A DNA stretch of 64,000 nucleotides from Anatilimnocola floriformis (GCF_024256385.1 NZ_JAMLFW010000001.1:5146001-5210000), one strand, 5' to 3'; shown: positions 9,557 to 18,914, numbered from the stretch's first letter. The notes: generated by a model not told the origin, from the letters alone. Numbers and translations: made by a program.

Positions 9557-12500
9557 CTATCGGGGGAACAGGTTCTTGAACTGATCCAGCGGATTCACCG
9601 GCGCTTGCGGTGCGGCTCCCGGTGCTGCGGGGTTCGCGCCAGGCGCCTGCCCGGCGGGATTGAAGCCCGGCGGCAGGAACTTGTTGATCTCCGAACCAAC
9701 TTTGTCCTTGAGCAAACCGGTGGCCGCATTGCGGGCGAGATCCTTCGACAGATTCGCCAGGCCGCGGAAATCGGGGGCCGGTGCTGACAGCGTGCCGCGG
9801 ATCGGAATCTGCAGCATCTGTCCCTTCAAACCGCTGAGCGCGGCGTTCTTCTTCAGCCAATCGTCTTGCACGGGAATCTCGGCGACCAGTTCCATCGTTT
9901 GATCGAGACCCACGCTGCCGCGCGTAGTGATAACGACGTCCTTCACGGCCATCTGCAGGCCCTGGTGATGGACGCGGCCGTCGATCATTTCAAATTTCAC
10001 CTGCTGTTGCGGCAACACCAGCATGCCGCGGTTGTTGGTCGCGCCGGGCGATTGCGGTTGAGCCGGTGCGGCCCCCGCTCCGCCGAAGAGATTGCCGATG
10101 GCAGCGTAGTTGCCGTCGGCGATGTCCTTCACTTGCTTGGCCATGTTCAGGTACTGCTGCGCGAGGGGGCCAGGGCCGACCTCGGCTTTGTGAATGGTCA
10201 TCACGCCGCCGAGCGATCCCTTGGTGGGAACCATCACGGGGACCTTGGCCATCTCGAGATCCATCGAGAAGTTGCCTTCCGCCCGCGTGACGCCAGCGAG
10301 GAGCGGCGCGACGAATTTCATCCAGCCGTCGCAGAGTTCGGGCGAGATCCGCAGGTTCTGAATGACCGGACCTTTGTCCATTTCGATCAGCGGCGATTCG
10401 CCGGCGAGATTGAGTCGCGGCGCACCGACGAGTTTGCCTTCGTTGATCGTCAGATCGAGCGGCCCCATATAGACGACGCTGTTTTCCAGCTTCGCCGGAA
10501 AGACGCCGGGACCCGCCGACAGGCCGAAGTACGTCGCGCTTTGCCAACCCATCTCGGCATTGGCGACGAGTTCGGAACTGACCACCGCTTTCGAACCAGC
10601 GGCCGGCAGCAGCGGCCCCTTCACGGCAAACTGCCGGTTCTCCTTGCCGGTGAGTTCCGGCACGTTGAGGGGTTTTTCGTTGGGATTCTTCGCGAGGGCT
10701 TCTTTGTTGAGCTTGTCGTTGATCAGCTGCGTGATCACGGCCAGGTCGTAAGCGATCTGACCTTTCACATCGGCCACGCATTGCTTGGTGAGCCCGGCGA
10801 CACTGCCATCGGCGTTGAGGCTGGCGAGGGACGATTGCAGCTGAGCCTTGGAAACGGTCAGGGCGTCGGTGGCCGGATCGTAAGAAGCCTGTGAGCTGAT
10901 CTTTACGAGCGGCTCGACGTGACGCACGACAAACGGCCCGGCCGAAGAGTTCGAAACGAGCGCTGCGTTGCGCGGACCAGGGCCGGGCATGTCGGGCGAG
11001 GCGTAGGTCAGGTTCTTGATGTCGTTGGTAAAGATCGCTTCCACCTTGCCATCGCGGAGAGCAGCTTCGAGGCGACCCTCGAGCATGCCGGAGAGCTGAT
11101 AAGCCCGCGGCTCGGTTTGCGGCATCCATTGCATGAGGCGATTGAGATCGCCGCGATAATCGATCACGCCTTGCACGGTCGGCGTGCTGCCGGTGAGAAC
11201 GGCTTTGATATTGTCGCCGCGGAGTGCGATGGCCGAGCTGGCGATGGTGGTCGAGGTGCTGATGAACGTCAGATTTTTCTGATCCCAGCTGCCGGCCGTT
11301 TCGATGACGACTTGCGGTTCCGAAATGGCGACGCCCGGGCCGCTCACTTCGAGCTTGGTGAGCGACAGCTTCGTGGCCGTGAGCTCCGTCGTTTGCGGCG
11401 AGAACGTGCCGTTGCCGTTCAAATCGATGCCACCTCCGGTGCGCCAACCGGCGAGCGGCACGAAGGCTTGCACGCGCGGTTGCCAGGTCGCGAGATCACC
11501 CTTGAGCGCGAACCGCAACGGCCAGGCCGTGGTGCTGCTCGGCGCGTCGACTGGCTTGGTGAGCGAAGCTTCGAGTTGATCGGCCGAAGAGAGCACGTTG
11601 AACGTGGCCGTGCTAATTTGTTGCAGCGCGGTGCCGACGACTCGGCCCGTCACCTGGCCGCCGAGTTGCAGATTGTCTTCGCGCCACGGCACGACGCCCG
11701 GCGCTTCGAGCGCGAACTGACGGACTTGCGCATTGGCAGTTGCTTGCCAGTTGTCGCCCTGATTCTGCTGCCAGTTGAGCTTGGCCGCGAGATTGCCGGC
11801 GAGCTTCACGGCGCCGAAGTCGACGAACTGATCGAGCTCGGCGACCAGGCGATTGAGATCGGCGCCGGCGGTGAGTTCACCCTTGGCCAGCGTGCCGTTG
11901 CCTTGCATCTCGAAGAAGCTGGCCTTGCCGGTGAGTTGTTCGATGGTCACACCGCTGGCCGATTGCCGCGCGGTGGCTTCGACGGTGAGCGGTTCATCCC
12001 ACTGCACCTGCCGACCGGCGGCATGCGCGACGAGGTTGTCGGTTTGCAAACCGGCTCGCCACAAACGGCCCGTGGGTTCGCTGCGGCTGACGAGCATCAG
12101 GTTGACGCGGCCGCTGGCGATGCGCGTGTCGTTCTTCAGATGGAGCGTTGCCGGCAACTGGGCCGCGAGCGCGGCGAGATCGAGTTGTCCTTGCACCTGC
12201 AGCTGCGTATCGCCACCGAGGTTGCCACTCGCGGCAGCAGCCGTCAATTCACCGACCGCGGCCTGTCCGCTGCCGGAGAGGGTGAGGACATTGGTGCGGA
12301 CATCGAGTCCGGCGACCGTGATCTTGCCAGCCGCGTATTGCACCTGGCCTTGGCAGGCTTCGATCGCCAGACGCGGCACGTCGGTGGTGAGATAAGTGCC
12401 GGAAGCAACGGCCAACTGGGGCGCGCTGAGCCGACGCAACTGAATGCCATGGTCCTGCAGGTCGCGAGCAAAGTTGTAAACGAGTTCGGTGGTGAGCGAG

Positions 12501-13324
12501 CCAGCCGCTTGCACATCGACACCGGCGCGGCGGAGCGCGCCCTGCGAGATATCGAGGGCGAGGCTGTTGGCGCGGAGCGTGACTTGTCCCGAGCCGAGAC
12601 CTTTTTCCGTCGGCTGCCAGGAGAAATCGCACTGCAGATCGCCGGGAGGAATGGTCGAGGGTTGCGCACCAGCTGGGCGCACGGCGGCGCTTACTTTGCC
12701 GGTCTTCGGTTTATCGGCTGCGGCGGTCCAATCGAGCTCGCAGTTCAAACCATCGACGGTCCATTGCTTGCCGGCGATTTGATCGTCGAGTTGCACCGCG
12801 CCGCGGAGCACTTCGAGTTGAATGCCGACCGGCTTCGATGCGGATTTCGATTCGCTCTTCGGGAGGATTTTCAGGAAGTCTTCCCAGTTGCTGCCGTCGG
12901 CCCGCAGCACGACGTTGGCCTTGGGTTCGGTGACGCGGAACTTGCCAAGGTTGGTGGTATCGAAGGCGAGTTGCAGCAGCGTCTTGTCGCTCTGCAGCTC
13001 GGCGACATCGGCCAGGGCGTTGCCCTGAGCATCCTTCAGCACGATGTTCTTGGCCCGAATGCCCGACAGCCAACCGAGCGACAGCGTGCCGATGGCGACG
13101 CGGTCTTTCAGTTCCGGCGCGGCAAAGCCCAGGCCGGTCTTCCAAACGCTGGAGCTCGAGGCGATCGCCGGCAGAAACCAGACGAGCACACCCAGCAGCA
13201 GCGACATGACGATCAGTCGGCTGGCGAACCAGCGGAGCCGCGAGGGCTTGGCACGTTCCTTGGTGGGCGTGGGTGTTTCTTCGTATTCGTCGTCGTCGGC
13301 AGGGGCGACCTTGTGCTTGGCCAT
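9557..13324 (-). CDS. AsmA-like large membrane-anchored protein
   Basis: About 1255 residues. A short charged cytoplasmic N-terminus (DDDEYEETPTPTKERAKPSR) precedes one membrane segment (about 33-55). The rest is a very long periplasmic region rich in beta-strand patterns such as RVAIGTLSLGWLSGIRAKNIVLKDAQGN and GNFSMDLEMAKVPV. This architecture fits the AsmA/DUF748/TamB-like superfamily, whose members bridge inner and outer membranes in lipid transport. The C-terminal about 30 residues are Pro/Ala/Gly-rich. ATG 13324 was chosen over 13342 because a purine-rich AGAGAG lies upstream of it. No transport partners are adjacent. The exact subfamily needs a profile search. Confidence 0.72.
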   Translation of the reverse strand: MAKHKVAPADDDEYEETPTPTKERAKPSRLRWFASRLIVMSLLLGVLVWFLPAIASSSSVWKTGLGFAAPELKDRVAIGTLSLGWLSGIRAKNIVLKDAQGNALADVAELQSDKTLLQLAFDTTNLGKFRVTEPKANVVLRADGSNWEDFLKILPKSESKSASKPVGIQLEVLRGAVQLDDQIAGKQWTVDGLNCELDWTAAADKPKTGKVSAAVRPAGAQPSTIPPGDLQCDFSWQPTEKGLGSGQVTLRANSLALDISQGALRRAGVDVQAAGSLTTELVYNFARDLQDHGIQLRRLSAPQLAVASGTYLTTDVPRLAIEACQGQVQYAAGKITVAGLDVRTNVLTLSGSGQAAVGELTAAAASGNLGGDTQLQVQGQLDLAALAAQLPATLHLKNDTRIASGRVNLMLVSRSEPTGRLWRAGLQTDNLVAHAAGRQVQWDEPLTVEATARQSASGVTIEQLTGKASFFEMQGNGTLAKGELTAGADLNRLVAELDQFVDFGAVKLAGNLAAKLNWQQNQGDNWQATANAQVRQFALEAPGVVPWREDNLQLGGQVTGRVVGTALQQISTATFNVLSSADQLEASLTKPVDAPSSTTAWPLRFALKGDLATWQPRVQAFVPLAGWRTGGGIDLNGNGTFSPQTTELTATKLSLTKLEVSGPGVAISEPQVVIETAGSWDQKNLTFISTSTTIASSAIALRGDNIKAVLTGSTPTVQGVIDYRGDLNRLMQWMPQTEPRAYQLSGMLEGRLEAALRDGKVEAIFTNDIKNLTYASPDMPGPGPRNAALVSNSSAGPFVVRHVEPLVKISSQASYDPATDALTVSKAQLQSSLASLNADGSVAGLTKQCVADVKGQIAYDLAVITQLINDKLNKEALAKNPNEKPLNVPELTGKENRQFAVKGPLLPAAGSKAVVSSELVANAEMGWQSATYFGLSAGPGVFPAKLENSVVYMGPLDLTINEGKLVGAPRLNLAGESPLIEMDKGPVIQNLRISPELCDGWMKFVAPLLAGVTRAEGNFSMDLEMAKVPVMVPTKGSLGGVMTIHKAEVGPGPLAQQYLNMAKQVKDIADGNYAAIGNLFGGAGAAPAQPQSPGATNNRGMLVLPQQQVKFEMIDGRVHHQGLQMAVKDVVITTRGSVGLDQTMELVAEIPVQDDWLKKNAALSGLKGQMLQIPIRGTLSAPAPDFRGLANLSKDLARNAATGLLKDKVGSEINKFLPPGFNPAGQAPGANPAAPGAAPQAPVNPLDQFKNLFPR

Positions 13325-13791
13325 GGCCAGTGCTCTCTTCATCCGTGAAAATGGGCTATCAAGCGGCGGATTGTAGAGCGCGGCGGCAGTTTTTCCCTAG
13401 AGAGAATTGGCCCTGTTGGAGTTCCGGCAGCGGCTGTCGTTGGAGCTCCGGCTTAAGCCGGTTGGTTTGTGCACTTTGGACACGGAGGAGCAGCTGAAGC
13501 CGAAACCCGATCGCAACAGCCACCCGAAACAGCTACAATATATTGCAATATCTTGAAGTGAATATCGCAGCCATTCTTATTCGCAAGTCGTTTCCAAATA
13601 GAGACTTAAGAAAAAATCAAGAAGTTGCAAGACTTGCAATACTCCGGGAGTACGAAAGAGGGGGTGGGGTGCCAGGATGGCGGCCGCGGATTGGCTGGTC
13701 TCTTTTCCGCGAACCGCCTCTCGACGAACTTCCTCGATCCCTGTACACTCTGTGATTCCCAAGAAATCCACCGCATCTCCAGAGCAGTAGC
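13325..13791. other. Intergenic region upstream of rplU
   Basis: About 467 bases between the divergent AsmA-like gene and rplU. It holds imperfect direct copies of GTTGGAG(T/C)TCCGGC (about 13418 and 13439), the palindrome CCGGCTTAAGCCGG (13448-13461), and an AT-richer stretch with back-to-back hairpins TTGCAAG-A-CTTGCAA (13625-13639) and TACTCC-G-GGAGTA (13640-13652). A short open frame at 13543-13755 has no recognisable features and I do not call it a gene. Confidence 0.6.
13721..13749 (+). promoter_or_regulatory. Candidate sigma-70-type promoter of rplU
   Basis: TCGACG (13721-13726), a 17-base spacer, then TACACT (13744-13749), giving a leader of about 35 bases before the rplU ATG. Inferred from consensus similarity only. 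Confidence 0.4.
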
Positions 13792-14109
13792 ATGTACGCG
13801 ATCATCGCCGATGGCGGCCGCCAGTATAAGGTCGAAGAAGGCCAGATTCTCTCCATTGATCTCCGCGACGGCATCGCCGAAGGCGCTGCGATCACGTTCG
13901 ACCAGGTGCTGGCTGTGAGCGGCGCCGGCGGCATCAAGATCGGCAAGCCGGTCGTCAGCGGCGCTACGGTGCAAGCTGAAGTGATCATTCCGCTCGAAAA
14001 GGGCGAAAAGGTCTACATCCAAAAGATGCGCCGCCGCAAGAACTACCGCCGCCGCACCGGCCATCGCCAGAAGTACACGCAAGTGAAGATCAACAAGATC
14101 CTGGCCTAA
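13792..14109 (+). CDS. rplU: 50S ribosomal protein L21
   Basis: 105 residues, normal length for bL21. It begins MYAIIADGGRQYKV, the family hallmark, and ends with the basic RRRKNYRRRTGHRQKYTQVKI motif that contacts 23S rRNA. It is a component of the large ribosomal subunit. In most bacteria rplU is followed by rpmA (L27); here it is alone, followed by a strong intrinsic terminator and a convergent DUF1501 gene, so L27 must be encoded elsewhere. Confidence 0.97.
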   Translation: MYAIIADGGRQYKVEEGQILSIDLRDGIAEGAAITFDQVLAVSGAGGIKIGKPVVSGATVQAEVIIPLEKGEKVYIQKMRRRKNYRRRTGHRQKYTQVKINKILA

Positions 14110-14152
14110 GTGCTCGCGGACAAAAAGTCTGCCGCAACGGCGAACCTACATC

Positions 14153-14188
14153 AAAAAGCCATGCTCCTTATGGGAGGATGGCTTTTTT
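14153..14188 (+). terminator. Intrinsic terminator after rplU
   Basis: AAAAAGCCAT and CTCC pair with GGAG and ATGGCTTTTTT around a short loop, ending in a run of six T (14183-14188). It is a canonical Rho-independent terminator 43 bases after the rplU stop. Confidence 0.88.
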
Positions 14189-14217
14189 CGTTGCGCCAGT
14201 GAAAATCGGCGGGCGAC

Positions 14218-14310
14218 GTAGCACGAACCCCTAGGTTCGTGTGAGTCGGGCGTGCAAGACACTGCGCTGGTTTTCATACGCGCTCGCACGAACCTAGGGG
14301 TTCGTGCTAC
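14218..14310. repeat. 24-bp perfect inverted repeat between convergent genes
   Basis: The arm at 14218-14241 is the exact reverse complement of the arm at 14287-14310, with a 45-base spacer. Each arm is itself nearly palindromic around CCCCTAGG/CCTAGGGG. It lies between the rplU terminator and the stop codon of the DUF1501 gene, and could form a cruciform or long RNA stem. It contains no coding sequence. Confidence 0.85.
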
Positions 14311-14319
14311 GCGACTTGA

Positions 14320-15720
14320 TTAGACCAAGCCTGTGATCGGCGCTGGCGTCGAGATCGCTCGCAGCAGATCCTGCGGCAGGCCGGTTTGCAGGCGGGCTTG
14401 GCCGAGGTCGACGAGGGAGTGCATGACGGTGGCGAGCAGGTTGTCGAGTTCCTGCGGTTCGGTGTGAGGGCTGCCGCCGTCGCTGGTGCTTTGGCCGATT
14501 GTTTGACCCATGTTCAGCCCGCCGCCGTGCAGCAGCAGCGGCGTGAGACCGCCCCAGTGATCGCGGCCGCCGCTTTTGTTGATCTTCGGAGTGCGGCCCA
14601 TTTCGCCCGTAACGACCACGAGAACTTTCTCGCTCAAGCCGCGTTGATGCAAATCTTCGATCAACGCCGAGAGGGCGTAGTCGAGCGGGCTCCCCATGTA
14701 ACCCATCCCTTCCTCCACGCCGGCGTTGTTCGAGTCGGCGTGCATGTCCCACACAAAGTTGGTGGTGACCGTCACAAAGCCGCAGCCCGTTTCGCACAAG
14801 CGGCGCGCGAGGAGCAGCAGCTTGCCGAGCGACTTGGCGTTGTCGACGTAGTTGTTGTAGTTGTTCCACTTGCGGCTGATCTGATCGGGCCGCACCAGCG
14901 GCGCCGTGTCATAGCGAGCGACCGTCTTTGCGTCCTCCTGCTTCAGATCAAAGGCCTTCGCAATGCCGCCGAGCACGGTTTGAAAGGCTTGCGTCTGCAG
15001 CCGGTCGACGCCGTTGATGTTCTGTGAATCGAGATTCCGCTGCAAGCGATCGAGACCGGCCAGCAGGTTGCGGCGGTCCTCGACGCGATCGCGCGAGAGA
15101 TGCAGTTCCAGGTCCTTCTGAAAATTCCCTTCGCCGCCGGGCGTGAACGGCGCGTAAGCCGTGCCGAGCGTGCCGGTGGAACTGAACTTGCCAAAGGCGC
15201 TCACTTCTTTTTGCGTATCGGGATCAACCGCCCGCGGATAGAGTGCGGCGTTCGTGGGCATGCCAGTTACGGGATGATTTGTGCCGGCGATGCGGGCGTA
15301 CAGCGAACCCATATTCGCGCCGAGTGTCGTTTTGCTGACGATCGGTTTGATGTCGTGATTGCCGTCGCCGGTGCGGAACGAACGGACGATGCTGAACTTG
15401 TCGTTGAGCGCCGCCAGCCGCTGAAAAGTGCTGCCGAACGTGATACCGGGGATCTTCGTCGCAATCTCGCCGGTCGAACTGCGCACGCCGTGAGGCGCTT
15501 CCATCTTGGGATCGAAAGTTTCGAACTGGCTCGGCCCGCCGTGGAGGAAAACAAAGATGACGCTGCGGTCCTTGAGGACTTTGCCCTTACTCGAACCACC
15601 AGCTTGCGCTTGCTGCAAACCGATGAGCTGCGGCAAGGTCAGACCGCCGAGCGCGAGGCTGCCGACCTGCAGAAAGTTGCGCCTGCCGAGTCGCGAGTTG
15701 CCGTCGTGAAAGGTGAGCAT
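14320..15720 (-). CDS. DUF1501 domain protein, Tat-exported (second of pair)
   Basis: 466 residues. It starts with a twin-arginine-like signal (GRRNFLQVGSLALGG) and then VIFVFLHGGPSQFETFDPK, the diagnostic DUF1501 block. Further blocks are FQRLAALNDKFSIVRSF, GTLGTAYAPFTPGGEGNFQKD, the VVVTGEMGRTPKIN motif and GGRDHWG near the C-terminus. DUF1501 is distantly related to alkaline phosphatase/sulfatase-type folds; its biochemical role is unsettled. It follows the other DUF1501 gene by 30 bases, so they are probably one operon. No DUF1549/DUF1553 cytochrome-type partner, often seen next to DUF1501 in planctomycetes, is adjacent. Confidence 0.9.
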   Translation of the reverse strand: MLTFHDGNSRLGRRNFLQVGSLALGGLTLPQLIGLQQAQAGGSSKGKVLKDRSVIFVFLHGGPSQFETFDPKMEAPHGVRSSTGEIATKIPGITFGSTFQRLAALNDKFSIVRSFRTGDGNHDIKPIVSKTTLGANMGSLYARIAGTNHPVTGMPTNAALYPRAVDPDTQKEVSAFGKFSSTGTLGTAYAPFTPGGEGNFQKDLELHLSRDRVEDRRNLLAGLDRLQRNLDSQNINGVDRLQTQAFQTVLGGIAKAFDLKQEDAKTVARYDTAPLVRPDQISRKWNNYNNYVDNAKSLGKLLLLARRLCETGCGFVTVTTNFVWDMHADSNNAGVEEGMGYMGSPLDYALSALIEDLHQRGLSEKVLVVVTGEMGRTPKINKSGGRDHWGGLTPLLLHGGGLNMGQTIGQSTSDGGSPHTEPQELDNLLATVMHSLVDLGQARLQTGLPQDLLRAISTPAPITGLV

Positions 15721-15750
15721 GGTGATCTCGGGCGGGAGTGGAGAGAGGGA

Positions 15751-17193
15751 TTAGCCGAACAGGTCGGTGAGCACACGACCGCCGTCGACGATCGACACGG
15801 GACGGCCTTGCGGATCGGGAAGTTGCAAATGGGGATCGATGCCAAGGGCGGAATAAATGGTCGCGGCGAGATCCTCGGGCGTGACCGGTTTATCGATGGG
15901 ATACGCCGCGTCTTTGTCGCTGCTGCCATAGGCGATGCCGCGCTTCAAACCGCCGCCGGCGAGAACCGCAGGAAAAAGCGTGCTCCAGTGACTACGGCCC
16001 CAGGTCGGTGTGGGTTGCGGTGTGCGGCCCATTTCGCCGAGGCAAACGACCAGCGTTTCGTCGAGCAAACCGCGATCCTGCAGATCGGCGATGAGCGTGG
16101 CGAGCGCGTTGTCGAGCGCCGGCAAGAGGGACTTTTGCAAGTCGTTGCTCGTGGTGTGCGAATCCCAACCGTAACCATCCACCGCATCGAAATGAACGGT
16201 GACAAACCGGGTGCCGGCTTCGACGAGGCGGCGGGCCATGAGCACCGATTGCCCGAACAGATTGCGGCCGTAGCGATCGCGCAGTTCGGGCTTTTCTGCG
16301 GCGATGTTCAATGCCTGGCGCGTAGCCGACGAGGTGGCGAGCGACATGGCCCGCTGTTGCAACTTGCCCCAGGCGGTGACGCCGGCGTGTCGATCGAGCT
16401 GCCGCAACTGATCGTCGAATTTCGAAACCAGCGTCTGCCGATGCTGCAGTCGTTCGAGCGTGATCCCCTCGGGCAACTGTAAGCCTTGCACTTCGAACTT
16501 CAGCTCATCATCGGCGCAGTCGCGATAATACGGATTGTCCTTCGCCGACTTTTTGCCGACGCTCGTCGTCAGGCCGTCGTAGCCACGGCCGAGCCAACCG
16601 GCATATTCGCCCGGGCGGCGAAGTTGCGAAGAGTACTCCTGCAGCTTTCCCAAAAAGTTCGGCAGCACGGCGTAGTTCGGCAGGTCGCCTTGCTGCAGGC
16701 CGTTCTTCTGCGCGACGTACTCCGTGACCGAACCCAGCGACGGCCAGTCGCGGGGCGTGGCATTGAAACCGCCGCCGATCGGGATCTGCCAACGATGGCC
16801 CGTTTGAATGTAATGACCGCCGCCGCTGTGGTCGTTGTAGTTGTGCGTCATCGTGCGAATGACGCACAGCTGATCGCTGATGTCGGCGATACGCGGCAGG
16901 TGCTCGCTCACGCGGAGCTCTGGATTGCGGCTCGTGGTCGTTTGGAACGGGCCACGAATTTTCGCCGGGGCGTCCGGCTTCATGTCGAAGGTTTCGAGCT
17001 GACTCGGACCACCAAAGAGGAACAGAAAGATGACCGACTTGGCCCGCGGCTTGTTTCCGCTGCTGAGTTGCTCGGCGGCCAACAGTCGCGGCAAAGTCAG
17101 TCCAAACAGGCCCGCCCCGGCGGCTTGCAGCACGGTCCGTCGTGTGATGTGGTCGCAGGAGTGAACCTGCGGCGAGCCGAGGAGGGAAAGCAT
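15751..17193 (-). CDS. DUF1501 domain protein, Tat-exported (first of pair)
   Basis: About 480 residues. An ITRRTVLQAAGAGLFGLTLPRLLAAE Tat-like signal is followed by VIFLFLFGGPSQLETFDMKPDAP, then PELRVSEHLPRIADISDQLCVIRTMTH, HYIQTGH, and a C-terminal VVCLGEMGRTPQP plus GRSHW, all DUF1501 landmarks. ATG 17193, preceded by a GAGG, was preferred to a TTG at 17211. It is the upstream gene of the pair and is transcribed divergently from the sulfatase at 17392. The two DUF1501 proteins are clearly related but differ through the middle, so this is old duplication, not recent. The substrate is unknown. Confidence 0.9.
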   Translation of the reverse strand: MLSLLGSPQVHSCDHITRRTVLQAAGAGLFGLTLPRLLAAEQLSSGNKPRAKSVIFLFLFGGPSQLETFDMKPDAPAKIRGPFQTTTSRNPELRVSEHLPRIADISDQLCVIRTMTHNYNDHSGGGHYIQTGHRWQIPIGGGFNATPRDWPSLGSVTEYVAQKNGLQQGDLPNYAVLPNFLGKLQEYSSQLRRPGEYAGWLGRGYDGLTTSVGKKSAKDNPYYRDCADDELKFEVQGLQLPEGITLERLQHRQTLVSKFDDQLRQLDRHAGVTAWGKLQQRAMSLATSSATRQALNIAAEKPELRDRYGRNLFGQSVLMARRLVEAGTRFVTVHFDAVDGYGWDSHTTSNDLQKSLLPALDNALATLIADLQDRGLLDETLVVCLGEMGRTPQPTPTWGRSHWSTLFPAVLAGGGLKRGIAYGSSDKDAAYPIDKPVTPEDLAATIYSALGIDPHLQLPDPQGRPVSIVDGGRVLTDLFG

Positions 17194-17391
17194 GGTCGCC
17201 TCGTTGACCAAGGTGGCGGGAGAGCCCCAGCGAAACGGCTGCGCGAGTCGGCCGCGTCGCTGCGAGTACTCAGTCTCAAAGTATCGGCAGCCGCTGATGC
17301 ATGCAAGAGAATTCTTGAGGCGGTCGCGGCCGGGAAGCGTCTGGCCGCGGGTGTATACTCAACGCACCTCTTACTTTACCAGGATCTACCG

Positions 17392-18756
17392 ATGCGCTCC
17401 GTATCCTTACTGTTCGCCCTCGTTGCCGTCTCGGCCACACTCTTCGCAGAACAAGCCAGCGCGGAGAAACCAAACATCGTCGTCATTGTCGGCGATGACA
17501 TGGGTTACGCCGACGTCGGCTTTCATGGTTGTACTGACATTCCCACGCCGCATCTCGATAAGCTGGCCGCGAGCGGTGTAAAGTTTACCAGCGGTTATGT
17601 GAGTGGTCCTTATTGCTCGCCGACGCGGGCCGGTTTGCTCACCGGCCGCTATCAAACGCGCTTCGGCCACGAGTTCAATCCCGCCGGCGGTGAAGCGGGT
17701 TTGCCACTCAGCGAAAAGACGATCGCCGATCGTTTGAAGGGCGCCGGTTATAAAACGGCCCTCATCGGCAAATGGCACCTCGGCGGCAAACCAGACCAGC
17801 ATCCGCAGGCCCGTGGCTTTGAGGAGTTCTTTGGATTCCTCGGTGGAGCGCACGATTACTTCAGCGACAACGGCATTCTTCGCGGCCGCGAACAGATCGA
17901 AGAGCCCGCCTATCTGACCGATGCCTTCGGGCGCGAAGCCGAAGCCTTCATCGAGAAGAACAAATCCAATCCGTTCTTTTTGTACCTGGCCTTCAACGCG
18001 GTCCACACGCCGATGCAAGCCGACGATGCGCGGCTGAAAAAGTTCGACATCGCCGACAAAACCCGCCGCACTTATGCAGCCATGATGTCGGCGATGGACG
18101 ATTCGATCGGCCGCGTGATCGCCAAGCTCGAAAGCGCGAACCTCACCAAGAATACGCTGGTCATGTTCATCAGCGACAACGGCGGCCCCACGATGCCGGG
18201 CGTCACGATCAACGGCAGCGTGAACAAACCGTTCCGCGGCAGCAAACGCACCACGCTCGAAGGCGGCGTGCGAGTTCCCTTTGTCATCAGCTGGCCCGGC
18301 ACCATCCAGCCGGCCACCTTCGACACCCCCGTCATTCAACTCGACCTGCATGCCACCTCGCTAGCCGTCGCCGGCGTGAAGGCGACCGAGGACATGCAAC
18401 TCGAAGGAGTCAACTTGCTGCCGCATGTGCAGGGCGAAACGAAAAAGCCGCCGCACGACGCGCTCTACTGGCGGTTCGGCCAACAGATGGCCATTCGCGC
18501 CGGCAACTACAAACTCGTCCGCTACGACACAACGGCTGACCTCGACGACAAGCCAAAAACGACGAGCCCCGCGAAACTCTACGACCTAAGCGCCAATCCG
18601 AGCGAAACCACTGATCTGGCCGAAAAGATGCCCGAGAAAGTCAAAGAGCTGCAAGGCTTGTGGGACAAGTGGAACGAAAAGAACGTGAAGCCGCTGTGGG
18701 GCGCCGGCGCGGCTGGCAAGGGAGAAGGGAAGAAGAAAAAGCAGCAGGACGACTAG
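17392..18756 (+). CDS. Exported formylglycine-dependent sulfatase
   Basis: About 454 residues. A signal peptide (residues 1-24, ending QASA) precedes NIVVIVGDDMGYADVGFHG with the metal-binding Asp pair. The formylglycine signature is C-S-P-T-R at Cys75-Arg79, followed by AGLLTGR. GKWHLGG and SDNGGPT are further sulfatase motifs; the C-terminus ends in a Lys-rich tail. A TATACT at 17354-17359 could be the -10 element. The reading frame is open upstream to 16486 across the antisense DUF1501 gene, but that 302-residue extension would bury the signal peptide and is rejected. It is shorter than the sulfatase at 2879 and belongs to a different subgroup. Confidence 0.93.
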   Translation: MRSVSLLFALVAVSATLFAEQASAEKPNIVVIVGDDMGYADVGFHGCTDIPTPHLDKLAASGVKFTSGYVSGPYCSPTRAGLLTGRYQTRFGHEFNPAGGEAGLPLSEKTIADRLKGAGYKTALIGKWHLGGKPDQHPQARGFEEFFGFLGGAHDYFSDNGILRGREQIEEPAYLTDAFGREAEAFIEKNKSNPFFLYLAFNAVHTPMQADDARLKKFDIADKTRRTYAAMMSAMDDSIGRVIAKLESANLTKNTLVMFISDNGGPTMPGVTINGSVNKPFRGSKRTTLEGGVRVPFVISWPGTIQPATFDTPVIQLDLHATSLAVAGVKATEDMQLEGVNLLPHVQGETKKPPHDALYWRFGQQMAIRAGNYKLVRYDTTADLDDKPKTTSPAKLYDLSANPSETTDLAEKMPEKVKELQGLWDKWNEKNVKPLWGAGAAGKGEGKKKKQQDD

Positions 18757-18897
18757 TCGTCGACCGCTCCGCGGTCGATGAACGGAGCTAAACCAACAAC
18801 GCGCCGTGAGCACCAGCGCGGCGAAGTATCCAACTGCGAGCATCGGCGGCCCGTTGAGTCGCTACTTCCATTCATCGACCGCGGAGGTTCGACGACT
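18755..18897. repeat. Long imperfect inverted repeat between convergent genes
   Basis: The arm at 18755-18782 pairs with 18871-18897, differing only in a few bases and one indel around ACCGCTCCGCGG/CCGCGGAGGT. Each arm carries an internal CCGC-GCGG palindrome. A second nested pair, TGAGTCGC (about 18855) and GCGACTCA (about 18906), overlaps the right arm. It spans from the sulfatase stop to just before the ABC permease stop and is probably a bidirectional terminator or a repeat family member. Confidence 0.75.
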
Positions 18898-18914
18898 GTG
18901 AGCTGGCGACTCAG

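Noticed and set aside
10919-13348. Long plus-strand reading frame of about 809 codons opposite the AsmA-like gene
   Set aside because: Composition mirrors the real gene; no domain, signal or ribosome-binding site. Caused by GC-rich codon bias.
13543-13755. 70-codon frame upstream of rplU
   Set aside because: No ribosome-binding site or recognisable features; overlaps the hairpins and promoter region.
16486-17391. 302-residue N-terminal extension of the second sulfatase
   Set aside because: It lies under the antisense DUF1501 gene and would bury a clear signal peptide.
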